This document shows, in pieces, positions 5,444 to 12,981 of a stretch of 12,981 nucleotides of DNA. The notes beneath the pieces were generated by a model, which saw only the letters and a list, made by a program, of their open reading frames with translations, had not been told where the DNA came from and ran no database searches. Made by a program: the position numbers and the translations under genes. Positions within the stretch are counted from its first letter, which is position 1; every line of letters begins with the position of its first letter. Where the stretch lies: assembly GCA_900769775.1 (NCBI GenBank), contig CAAGHT010000122.1, positions 1 through 12,981 on the forward strand, read 5' to 3'. The DNA comes from Clostridia bacterium. GTDB lineage: Bacteria; Bacillota; Clostridia; Oscillospirales; Acutalibacteraceae.

Positions 5444-6508
5444 ATGATAGAAGTTAGCGGACTTTCTAAAAAATACGGCAATCATTTAGCCGTAGATAAT
5501 GCCGGCTTCTCTATTGAGAAGGGCGAGATAGTTGGCTTTCTCGGACCTAACGGAGCAGGTAAATCGACCATAATGAATATTATGACGGGCTACCTTTCTC
5601 TCACCGAGGGCAAGGTGACTATTGACGGCTTTGATATAGTCGACCAGCCTGAGCAGGCTAAAAAGAGAATTGGCTACCTCCCCGAGATTCCGCCCCTTTA
5701 TATGGATATGACGGTCAGGGAATATTTAAACTTTATGTATGACCTCAAAAAGGTTAAATTCCCCAAGAAGCCCCATATCGATGAGATTTTAAAGCTTGTT
5801 CGCATTGAGGATGTTCAGAAGCGTATAATAAAGAATCTTTCAAAGGGATACCGTCAGCGTGTAGGTATTGCACAGGCACTTATCGGAAACCCCGACCTGC
5901 TGATATTGGACGAGCCGACAGTTGGTCTTGACCCGAAGCAGATTAAGGAAATCAGAAACCTTATTGTCCGCCTCGGAAAGAACCACACAATTATTCTTTC
6001 TTCTCACATTCTTTCCGAAATTCAGGAAATTTGCAAGAGAATAATCATCATAAACCGCGGTGTTATCGTTGCCGACGACACTCAGGACAACCTCTCAAAG
6101 ACCCTCTCTACCGACCATTCTATTACAGTCAGAGCGACAGGCAGAGAAGAGGAGCTTTATAAGATATATGCTTCAATTCCCGGTGTCAAGAGTTTTAACA
6201 GTCTCGGCTCCAAGGAGCCCGGCACATGCGATTTCGTGCTTGAGCCGAAGGTAGGCGTAGACCTTCGCAAGACGGTCAGCGAGCGTCTTGTTGAGCGCAA
6301 AAAGACTATACTTTCGCTCTATTCCAACGAGCTCACCCTTGAGCAGATATTCCTCCGCCTTACCGATGTTTCGGACGAGACCAACCTCTTTAATGCCGAA
6401 AAGGTTAAAGAGGCAAGAGTTAAGGTTGATATAGAAGCAGGCGAGGCTATCGTTGGCGAAAAGACCGAAGAGGTTACATTAAACGGAGAAAAGGGAGGTA
6501 AAGAATAA
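5444..6508 (+). CDS. ABC transporter ATP-binding protein (ABC-2/GldA type)
   Basis: A 354-residue cytoplasmic ATPase that powers the membrane partner encoded next. Walker A is GPNGAGKST (34-42). The Q-loop region is GYLPEIPPLY (77-86). The ABC signature is LSKGYRQRVGIAQAL (132-146), Walker B is LLILDEP (152-158), and the switch histidine is His188 in LSSHIL. The nucleotide-binding domain ends near residue 215. The remaining 140 residues form a C-terminal extension like the regulatory domain of GldA/CcmA-type ATPases, with an acidic tail. AAAGGAG precedes the ATG at suitable spacing. It is the first gene of the operon, and its stop overlaps the permease start (TAATG). The downstream genes place it in the gliding-type ABC group often annotated as GldA, although no gliding machinery is visible here. 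Confidence 0.93.
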   Translation: MIEVSGLSKKYGNHLAVDNAGFSIEKGEIVGFLGPNGAGKSTIMNIMTGYLSLTEGKVTIDGFDIVDQPEQAKKRIGYLPEIPPLYMDMTVREYLNFMYDLKKVKFPKKPHIDEILKLVRIEDVQKRIIKNLSKGYRQRVGIAQALIGNPDLLILDEPTVGLDPKQIKEIRNLIVRLGKNHTIILSSHILSEIQEICKRIIIINRGVIVADDTQDNLSKTLSTDHSITVRATGREEELYKIYASIPGVKSFNSLGSKEPGTCDFVLEPKVGVDLRKTVSERLVERKKTILSLYSNELTLEQIFLRLTDVSDETNLFNAEKVKEARVKVDIEAGEAIVGEKTEEVTLNGEKGGKE

Positions 6509-7209
6509 TGTCAGCAATTTTCAGAAGAGAATTCCGTTCTTATTTTACTTCTCCCATAGGCTATGTTTTTGTAGCAGTTTTACTTTTCTTTGAGGGACTG
6601 ACCTTCTCGATAACCTACAGAGCCGCTTATACCGACATTATGACGGTTTTTAACCTTCTTCCAATGATTTTAGCGGTTATTATACCCGTTATCACAATGA
6701 GAACACTTTCGGAGGACAGAAAGCTTAAGGTTGACCAGGCTCTCTTTACCGCTCCCGTAACGGTTGGCAAAATTGTAATGGGCAAGTTCTTTGCTGCATT
6801 TGCCGTTTTTGCGATTCCGCTTTTTGCAACTGTTATTTTCCAGTTTATTATCGCTTCCAAGGTGGCTACAAACTGGCTTTTGTATCTTAATGCACTTATC
6901 GGAATTCTGCTGCTAGGCGCGGCGCTTATTGCAATCGGTATGTTTATTTCGTCTCTTACCGAAAGCTCGGTTATCTCCTGCATACTTACCCTTGTGATTT
7001 TCCTTGTTTTAACCCTCGTGTCAGGCTTTGCCGCACTTTCGGGTCTTAACTGGGTGGTAACCATTGCCGATTATTTTGCCCTTTTCGATATGTATTCAAA
7101 CTTTACCGAAGCAGTATTCCATATTAAAGATGTTGTCTATCTCTTAACAGTAACAGGAGTATTTTGCTTCCTCACTGTTCGCGCAGTTGAGAAACGCAGA
7201 TGGGCTTAA
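6508..7209 (+). CDS. ABC-2 type permease (GldF-like)
   Basis: A 233-residue integral membrane protein with about six hydrophobic segments. It starts MSAIFRREFRSYFTSPIGYV, the usual opening of ABC-2 permeases of this group, where an amphipathic helix precedes the first membrane segment. The conserved cytoplasmic loop TMRTLSEDRKLKVDQALFTA with PVTVGKIVMGKF (about residues 63-94) is characteristic of GldF/NosY-type permeases and probably contacts the ATPase. The start overlaps the ATPase stop by one base, with GGGAGG nine bases upstream inside the ATPase gene. It would pair, as a dimer, with the upstream ATPase. The substrate is not deducible. Confidence 0.92.
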   Translation: MSAIFRREFRSYFTSPIGYVFVAVLLFFEGLTFSITYRAAYTDIMTVFNLLPMILAVIIPVITMRTLSEDRKLKVDQALFTAPVTVGKIVMGKFFAAFAVFAIPLFATVIFQFIIASKVATNWLLYLNALIGILLLGAALIAIGMFISSLTESSVISCILTLVIFLVLTLVSGFAALSGLNWVVTIADYFALFDMYSNFTEAVFHIKDVVYLLTVTGVFCFLTVRAVEKRRWA

Positions 7210-7223
7210 AGGAGGTGCCGGAA

Positions 7224-8864
7224 TTGTTTAAGAAGAATGAAGATATGAATCTTGAGCCGAAGGCTAAGAAGCGCTTTTCTAACAAGAAGAAAATGAAATA
7301 CGGCACCTATGCTATCGTTATTTCGGCAATCGTTATTGCCGTTGCGGTTGCAGTTAATGTGCTTTTCGGCGTTCTCGCAAAGAGAACCAACCTTGATATT
7401 GACCTTTCAGCAGAGAAGCAGAACACTCTGACTGCGGAAAATATCGCCTTTCTCGAAACTGTTGATGTTCCCGTAACGCTTACCGTTTGCGGACTTTCAA
7501 AGGATGCATATGTAAGATATATGGACTCTTACAGCGGCTTCAATATGTATGAGGAATCTGCCGCTCAGCATGCTGAGTATTACAAGCAGACGGTAAGATT
7601 CCTTGAGCTTTACGAGGTTTATTGCGAAAATGTAACGGTTGAATTTGTCGATACTCAGCACCCGAGATTCGAGGCTGTTTTATCCGAGTTCACAACAACC
7701 GATATCAACTATGGCTCGATAATTGTCAGTGCTACTCACAATGTAGACGGCACCGAGGTTAAGAGAAATGCCGTTGTTAATTTCGATGACATTTACGCTC
7801 TTCAGAATCTCTATTCGGGCTCTATGTATGAGATGATGGGCGCACCTGCTACCTATATGATTAGAGGTAACAATTTTGAGAGTGCCGTTTCGGGCGCTAT
7901 CCGCAAGGTTGCCGCTACCAAGACCAACAAGGTTGGCGTAATTACAACCCACTGCACAAAGGGCATTGTTGATTATCTCGATAAGAGCGTGCTCAGCATC
8001 AACAACTTTGAGGTAGAAGAAATCTCCGATAAGATTATCGAGACTATTCCCGAAGATTACACTCTCATTATCATTGCGGCTCCCACCGAGGACTTTGCTC
8101 AGCCCGAGCTTGATGCAATTTCCGATTGGCTTGACAATCACGGTCAAAGAGGCCGCGGACTTCTCTTCTTTGCTTCGGCATCCTCTCCCGAGCTTCCCAA
8201 TCTTTACAGCTTTTTAGAGGAGTGGGGAATTGAGGTTGGCGATAAGGTTCTTTTTGACACCAACAAATCAAGCTATGTAGCAGCCGCTGGCCCCTCCACA
8301 ATGCTCTTTACAAATACTACCGACAAGGATAACGATATCGTTGCTCCCATAGTAGAAGGAAACACGGGCTATATTATCTCATCTCCCCTTGAAATGAATG
8401 TTATGTGGGAGACCGAGGGCAGCAGAGACACCTATGTTCCCATCCTCACATACAGCTCTGAGGTAGCTGCCGCTCCCAAGGGCTCTACGGCCGAGTGGAA
8501 GCCCTCCGATGATGATGTTTTAGACCAGCGTCCCGGTGTTATTGTTACCTGTGACGAGCTTTGGGAGAATAACGAAGCAAAGAGAAGCTATGTTGTTGCA
8601 TTCTCGAGCTCGACCTTTATTACTCAGGGTGTTGTTGAGTATTTCAACTCAAAGGGAAACCTTTACGCTACACTCAATACCGCAAACCTTATTGCAGGGG
8701 TTGAGGAGGATAGCTTTGCATTTATTATGAGACAGATGGAGGCACAGAGCTATACCGTTTCCGAGAAGGGAGCTAAGGCTATCCAGATTATCTTCCAGTG
8801 GGGACTTCCTGTTCTCCTTATCGCATTAGGTATTGTCGTATTTGTAAGGAGGATTCGTCGATGA
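7224..8864 (+). CDS. GldG-like ABC auxiliary protein, membrane-anchored
   Basis: A predicted protein of 546 residues with one N-terminal membrane segment (about 27-52), a long extracytoplasmic part and a C-terminal membrane segment (about 524-541) ending in VRRIRR. After the first segment it reads NLDIDLSAEKQNTLTAEN, the usual entry of the Gldg/ABC_transp_aux domain. The central domain has alternating strands such as KVGVITTH and YTLIIIAAPTEDF followed by LDAISDWLDNHGQRGRGLLF, as in GldG. I chose the TTG at 7224 because GGAGG (7211-7215) sits eight bases upstream. The in-frame ATG at 7200 adds eight codons, lacks a good ribosome site and overlaps the permease by ten bases. It is likely an extracytoplasmic partner of the ABC complex. 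Confidence 0.88.
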   Translation: MFKKNEDMNLEPKAKKRFSNKKKMKYGTYAIVISAIVIAVAVAVNVLFGVLAKRTNLDIDLSAEKQNTLTAENIAFLETVDVPVTLTVCGLSKDAYVRYMDSYSGFNMYEESAAQHAEYYKQTVRFLELYEVYCENVTVEFVDTQHPRFEAVLSEFTTTDINYGSIIVSATHNVDGTEVKRNAVVNFDDIYALQNLYSGSMYEMMGAPATYMIRGNNFESAVSGAIRKVAATKTNKVGVITTHCTKGIVDYLDKSVLSINNFEVEEISDKIIETIPEDYTLIIIAAPTEDFAQPELDAISDWLDNHGQRGRGLLFFASASSPELPNLYSFLEEWGIEVGDKVLFDTNKSSYVAAAGPSTMLFTNTTDKDNDIVAPIVEGNTGYIISSPLEMNVMWETEGSRDTYVPILTYSSEVAAAPKGSTAEWKPSDDDVLDQRPGVIVTCDELWENNEAKRSYVVAFSSSTFITQGVVEYFNSKGNLYATLNTANLIAGVEEDSFAFIMRQMEAQSYTVSEKGAKAIQIIFQWGLPVLLIALGIVVFVRRIRR

Positions 8865-10492
8865 GCACCCCCTTTGAGGAAAACAAGGAGATAATCACCG
8901 AGGAAGAAGAGTCTTTTGAAAATTCCACAATCTTTTCGGCTCCCACCGAGAAAAACGACAAGGTAAAGGGCCCCGGTCTTTGGAAAAAAGCTCTTCTCGC
9001 TTTTCTTGTATTGGCAATTCTTGCAGGCGGCATCTGGGCAATTGTTGCCCTTGTTGCTGAGCTTAAGCCCGAGGAGAATGAAACTGAGGCTGTTACCGAG
9101 CATTTTCTGCTTTCGAGATATGTAACCGAAAAAGAGAGCATAGTCGGAGAGGAAACTGTTGTTACCGAGACTATGAACTATGACCTTGTTTCAAAGGTAC
9201 AGGTAGCTGACAGTGAGCTCACCCTCAATATGTATGCAAAGCGCGAGGAAAACGCAAACACGGTATGGCTTGAGGATTCTATCCCCGAGGAATATACAAG
9301 CACCGCATCGGTTGGCGCCGTTGCACGCTCGGCGCTCGGAATAAAATATATAAGAATCATCAGCGAGGAGATTGAAGAGGGTGTAAACTATGGCTTTGAT
9401 AAGCCGACCTACACCGTAAATATCACTCCCAACGAGGGTGAAGCCTTTACTCTGACTGTGGGCAAGCAGTCACCTGACAAGAGCGGCTATTATGTTACTC
9501 TGTCGGATGAGAAAAAGGTATATCTTGTTAAAAATTCCTATGTCACCGACCTTGAAATAGCCGATAAGATGGAGCTTACAAAGGCTGTGCGTGTAGCAGC
9601 CTTCAGCAGCACCGAGGGCTCGGCAGAATATTATTATCAGGGTGTGCTTTCGGGCTTTGATTATCTCTATTTTACAAATTCAACCCTTGATAAAACCTAC
9701 AAGTTTGAAACGGTTAACGGCAAGGGAGACTATCGATACAACACCTATCTCATAACCGAGCCGGTTGTCCGCATGGCAAACGATATCGGCATAGTTCCGA
9801 TTGTTGAGATGTTCTCAAACGGCATTGACGGACAGAGACTTTATTCCTTTACCAAAACTGATGAGGACCTCAAAAGATTTGGACTTGATGCTCCCGATGT
9901 TTATGCCAAAATGAAGGCAGGAAAGCAGGAGCGCACAATTATCGCAAAGCGTCAGGAGGACGGAAGCTTTGCCCTTGTTGCAAGCGATATGGATGTAATA
10001 ATCAAGGCTTCTGCCGCAAGCATTACGGTAGCAACTCTCAACCAGAAATCAATATATTCCGAGTTTATATTTATTGAAACTCTCGGCGAGGTTGAAACCT
10101 TTACCGTTCAGTCGGGTATTGTTAAGCACAGCTTTGGCATAGAGGCTAAGCCCGATGAGGAAAAGGAAGGACAGTATGAGATTACGGGAGTTAGAATCAA
10201 CGGCGCAGAGGCTACCTCTCCGCTTGAGTTCCAGAGCTATTATCAGTTCCTCCTCGGAATCAAGGTGCTTTCCTATGAACAGACCGACCTTTCCGGAAAG
10301 AGCCCTGTTACAACCGTTACCATTAAGAAAAATGACGGAAAAACCATCGTAATTGATTATTATGAGGCAAAGAATGGCCGTTATCAGGCGGTTGTTAACG
10401 GCAATCAGCAGGGACTTATCAGCTCCTCAAATTACAAAAATATTGTTAAATATGCTGAGAATGTAGCTGCAGGAAAGGGCTATAATTCTTAA
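8861..10492 (+). CDS. DUF4340 domain protein, membrane-anchored
   Basis: A 543-residue protein, last gene of the operon. An acidic cytoplasmic N-terminus of about 40 residues is followed by one membrane segment, KKALLAFLVLAILAGGIW and onward (about 42-68), and then a large extracytoplasmic region. YGFDKPTYTVNI and LTVGKQSPDKSGYYVTLSD, followed by KVYLVKNSYV, fit the DUF4340 pattern (YGLxxPxxxV, IGxxxPxxxGYYV). The second half has related beta-rich sequence and may be a second copy of the fold. The start at 8861 has AGGAGG eight bases upstream and overlaps the GldG-like stop as ATGA. An in-frame ATG at 8798 lies inside the upstream gene and lacks a site. DUF4340 proteins recur beside GldG-like genes, so a structural role in the same complex is likely. 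Confidence 0.9.
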   Translation: MSTPFEENKEIITEEEESFENSTIFSAPTEKNDKVKGPGLWKKALLAFLVLAILAGGIWAIVALVAELKPEENETEAVTEHFLLSRYVTEKESIVGEETVVTETMNYDLVSKVQVADSELTLNMYAKREENANTVWLEDSIPEEYTSTASVGAVARSALGIKYIRIISEEIEEGVNYGFDKPTYTVNITPNEGEAFTLTVGKQSPDKSGYYVTLSDEKKVYLVKNSYVTDLEIADKMELTKAVRVAAFSSTEGSAEYYYQGVLSGFDYLYFTNSTLDKTYKFETVNGKGDYRYNTYLITEPVVRMANDIGIVPIVEMFSNGIDGQRLYSFTKTDEDLKRFGLDAPDVYAKMKAGKQERTIIAKRQEDGSFALVASDMDVIIKASAASITVATLNQKSIYSEFIFIETLGEVETFTVQSGIVKHSFGIEAKPDEEKEGQYEITGVRINGAEATSPLEFQSYYQFLLGIKVLSYEQTDLSGKSPVTTVTIKKNDGKTIVIDYYEAKNGRYQAVVNGNQQGLISSSNYKNIVKYAENVAAGKGYNS

Positions 10493-10518
10493 CCGAAAGG
10501 AATATTTGATAAAGTTTA

Positions 10519-10548
10519 GAAAAAGGCAACAGAAATGTTGCCTTTTTT
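10519..10548 (+). terminator. Rho-independent terminator of the ABC/GldG operon
   Basis: GGCAAC (10525-10530) and GTTGCC (10537-10542) pair around a 6-base loop, extended by A-T pairs and followed by six T (10543-10548). It lies 27 bases past the stop codon of the DUF4340 gene. Confidence 0.9.
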
Positions 10549-10648
10549 CATATTTTATGGTATTGTTAAAGAGGAAATATATAACCTTGAGGCAGAAGTT
10601 TTTTTAAACGTATTTTGCTTCAGCTATCATACCGAGGAGGTAATTTTT

Positions 10649-12981
10649 ATGAAAAATGTAAGCCGTGATTTCTTTCGCTATGAGCCCTCTTTTGAGAGTG
10701 ATTTTGCCGACTTTACAAGTGCCGACGTATTCACTCCCGAAGAACGACGCGATTTTCTTTCACACTATTCAGATTATCTTATCAGGAGCTACGGTCTGCC
10801 CGATGAATCGGTAAAGCCGGTCACCGAGGAGAAAGCAATGGAAATGACAGAGGAGATAGGTGCTCCCATTGCTTCACCCAAGGTTTCGAAGAGAATTGAT
10901 ATAACGAAGATGAAGGCAGAGCTTGTCCCCAAAAGATCTGCTTATGAAGGCTGGGACCTTTATACCGCAAGAGCGGTCGTAGAGGGGGATACCGTTGTAC
11001 TTAAGGGAGATCCCCTGCCACCAAACCCGGGTGCAGGCTACCGACTTGATCCCTCCGATAATACAAAGGAGATCGAGCTCTCATTTTATATGGATGAGGC
11101 TTACGACAACAAGATCCCCGTAAACGGAATCACCGACGTCTATACCCACAGACTTATCTCTGTCCGTGCGGGAATCAAGGAGATAATAGATATTGCCATT
11201 TATCCCAACGGCATTTGCAGGCTCAGATATCCCGAGCGTGAATACTATCATCCGAAGTCTTATGACCTCGGCAGGGTGGAATTCGGCCGTTGGCATAAGA
11301 TTAAAATCAGCCTTACCGCAGATTCCATCGGTGCCCGTCTTGAGGAAAACGAGGCGGTCAGGCTTCCGAGAAAGGTAATGGACAACCCCGATATCCTCTT
11401 CTTCTCGACCGGTATGTTCCATATGGGCGAGTGGAAGATAAGACCTGAGAAGATCGTCACCGAAAAGGGCGAGACAACCGACTTCTTCAAGCCTGCCGGA
11501 ATCTCAGAGCCGGCAGTAGAGAATATCGGAGAGGTCAGCATACCCTATTCTGTCGGAAATCATAAAAACCGTGATAAGATGCTTTGCCTTTCCTGCGATT
11601 TTGAGGCAGAGGCTGCCGCAAAGGCTATTCTTACCGTCGGCTCCATCGACCCCGGCGGAAGGGTATATCTTGACGGTGAGCTTATTGCCGAAAGAGACAG
11701 CTTCGAGCAGTTTAAGGTCGATATTACCGAACAGCTTAAGGCCTCCCGAAAGCATACCCTTCGGGTCGAGGTCGACCCCCGTGCTCCGGAGGTGCTTTTC
11801 CGCTGGCACAGAAACGTCGATTCCTATATCGGTTGGTTCTGCGAGGATATTACCATCGACCTTATAAACGAGGTTGAGATCACCGATGCAAAGGTAGTGA
11901 CCGTCAAGGCACACGATCGCGAGGCAACGGCAGTTTTCTCCTGCAAAACAAGCAAGCCCTGTAAGGTTAACGTTTATATGTCTAACTCATGGCCGATAAA
12001 ATCGCTTAACGAGACCCTTGTCGGAACCTATGATTCTGACGGTGAGATGTTTGCCGAGGCCTTTTTCCCGAAGATAGACCTTTGGGACGAGGAGTCACCT
12101 TCTCTTTATGCGATCCGCTTTGAAGCGGTAAACGAGGAAGGTCTCCCCGTTGACGATACCGTTATCGAGACCGGTTTCAGAACGGTCGAGCAGAAAAACG
12201 GAGCGATCTATGTAAACGGCAAAAAGACGGTTATGAAGGGTGCCCTTATAATGCAGTATCTGCCGCCCCATCACGAGACCGCAACCACCCATATCTGCCC
12301 TCGTGACTGGCAGATTGTCTGGCAGTATTTGATGCTTAAAGCTCTTGGCGGAAATATGATCCGTATCCACGTGCTCGGCTATGGCACGAACGATGTCCGT
12401 TTTGCCCGCTATGCCGACCGCCTCGGTGTTATGCTTATCTGGATAACACGCTATATCGACTCTATCGAGCAGATGGAGTGGGAGGGCCCGTGGAGAGCAA
12501 GGGACGGCTACGTTCGTCAGATATCCCTCCGTCTTAACCACCCCAGCATCGTAATTTGGGAGGGCTCAAACGAGTATCACGCATCTCTTGAGGATATCGA
12601 CCGCATTCACGAGTCCTACGTGCCTGCAGTAAAGGCGGTTGACACCTCGCGTCTGCTTTGTCCCCTCTCTTTCCACTATTATGCAGAACCCGACCCCGAA
12701 ACCTCCCCCTTCAACAGCTATTCGACCGACGGCACGACCGATGCCTACGGCCGTCCCGCAAAGGCTACCGAGTGGTGGACCGATCCGCTTGTCGTCCGTT
12801 CCACCCATCCCTATATCTATTCGATGGGCTACGGCTTCTCTTGGGAGCTTTTCCACAATCAACCCTTTAAGGACCAGAACGACATGGCGGCCGACAAGAC
12901 GAGAGCCTATCTTGCAACCGAGTTTGCTGTCATCGGTCGACAGGACCCGAGAACAAAAGAGGCGAGAGAGCTCTTCTTCCA
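10649..12981 (+). CDS. Glycoside hydrolase family 2-type enzyme (3' end outside window)
   Basis: An open frame of 777 codons with no stop before the window edge. GAGGAGG stands eight bases before the ATG. A weak promoter (TTGAGG 10587, TATTTT 10611, 18-base spacer) is possible. There is no signal peptide, so it should act in the cytoplasm on imported oligosaccharides or glycosides. Residues 1-90 are hydrophilic and unrecognised. Residues about 91-268 look like a concanavalin/LamG-type beta sandwich (VEFGRWHKIKISLTADSIGA). Then come a jelly-roll sugar-binding domain (about 284-411), an Ig-like domain (411-514) and the TIM barrel from VNGKKTVMKGALIM (about 520). The acid/base is probably Glu642 in VIWEGSNE and the nucleophile candidate Glu758 in LATEFAV. 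WEGSNE is nearer the WxGNNE of beta-mannosidase/exo-glucosaminidase-type members than beta-galactosidase. Substrate unknown. Antisense open frames inside it are shadows. Confidence 0.88.
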   Translation, partial: MKNVSRDFFRYEPSFESDFADFTSADVFTPEERRDFLSHYSDYLIRSYGLPDESVKPVTEEKAMEMTEEIGAPIASPKVSKRIDITKMKAELVPKRSAYEGWDLYTARAVVEGDTVVLKGDPLPPNPGAGYRLDPSDNTKEIELSFYMDEAYDNKIPVNGITDVYTHRLISVRAGIKEIIDIAIYPNGICRLRYPEREYYHPKSYDLGRVEFGRWHKIKISLTADSIGARLEENEAVRLPRKVMDNPDILFFSTGMFHMGEWKIRPEKIVTEKGETTDFFKPAGISEPAVENIGEVSIPYSVGNHKNRDKMLCLSCDFEAEAAAKAILTVGSIDPGGRVYLDGELIAERDSFEQFKVDITEQLKASRKHTLRVEVDPRAPEVLFRWHRNVDSYIGWFCEDITIDLINEVEITDAKVVTVKAHDREATAVFSCKTSKPCKVNVYMSNSWPIKSLNETLVGTYDSDGEMFAEAFFPKIDLWDEESPSLYAIRFEAVNEEGLPVDDTVIETGFRTVEQKNGAIYVNGKKTVMKGALIMQYLPPHHETATTHICPRDWQIVWQYLMLKALGGNMIRIHVLGYGTNDVRFARYADRLGVMLIWITRYIDSIEQMEWEGPWRARDGYVRQISLRLNHPSIVIWEGSNEYHASLEDIDRIHESYVPAVKAVDTSRLLCPLSFHYYAEPDPETSPFNSYSTDGTTDAYGRPAKATEWWTDPLVVRSTHPYIYSMGYGFSWELFHNQPFKDQNDMAADKTRAYLATEFAVIGRQDPRTKEARELFF

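Noticed and set aside
8798..8860. Longer N-terminus for the DUF4340 protein from the ATG at 8798
   Set aside because: The extra 21 codons overlap the GldG-like gene, carry no ribosome site, and the ATG at 8861 has AGGAGG at good spacing with an ATGA overlap.
11081..12862. Antisense and alternate-frame open frames inside the glycoside hydrolase gene
   Set aside because: They lack ribosome sites and family motifs, and the plus frame from 10649 is open throughout with clear GH2 motifs.

Overview
The window looks like chromosomal DNA of a Clostridia-type Firmicute, probably an uncultured gut member of the Oscillospirales. The pointers are Bacillus/Clostridium-style AGGAGG ribosome sites, near-consensus TTGACA/TATAAT promoters, short hairpin terminators, a SipW-type secretion cluster, and an ABC/GldG/DUF4340 operon of the kind common in that group. 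This placement is inferred from gene content, not from a marker gene.

Positions 1-4674 are read mostly from the minus strand. In transcription order they hold tRNA-Tyr (4674-4590), a hairpin array (4371-4540), a decayed DUF2809 membrane gene joined to the start of a four-helix-bundle (S23/IVP-like) gene, and a three-gene SipW cluster. The cluster has a 211-aa secreted protein, a hairpin, an archaeal/ER-type signal peptidase, and a 371-aa secreted protein whose start overlaps the peptidase stop. Both secreted proteins share the GGVYATW signal-peptide box, so the peptidase most likely processes its two neighbours, as SipW does for TasA and TapA in Bacillus subtilis. A pfkB-family sugar-phosphate kinase follows, then the first 19 codons of a possible GreA-like factor.

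Positions 4741-5269 (plus strand) are gene debris: a HAD-hydrolase fragment joined out of frame to the C-terminal end of an M20 amidohydrolase. With the DUF2809 chimera and the hairpin array, this makes roughly 3.86-5.27 kb a zone of rearrangement around the tRNA.

Positions 5316-10548 are a tightly coupled plus-strand operon with its own promoter and terminator. It encodes an ABC ATPase, an ABC-2 permease, a GldG-like membrane-anchored protein and a membrane-anchored DUF4340 protein, with 1- to 4-base overlaps or a strong internal ribosome site at the junctions. The four products probably form one envelope complex; its substrate is unknown.

From 10649 to the window end runs a large open reading frame for a glycoside hydrolase family 2-type enzyme without a signal peptide, cut off by the window edge after both candidate catalytic glutamates. 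Nothing here is clearly a new defence or mobile system. The most interesting items are the SipW cluster layout, the hairpin array with the nearby chimeric pseudogenes, and the N-terminally extended GH2 enzyme.
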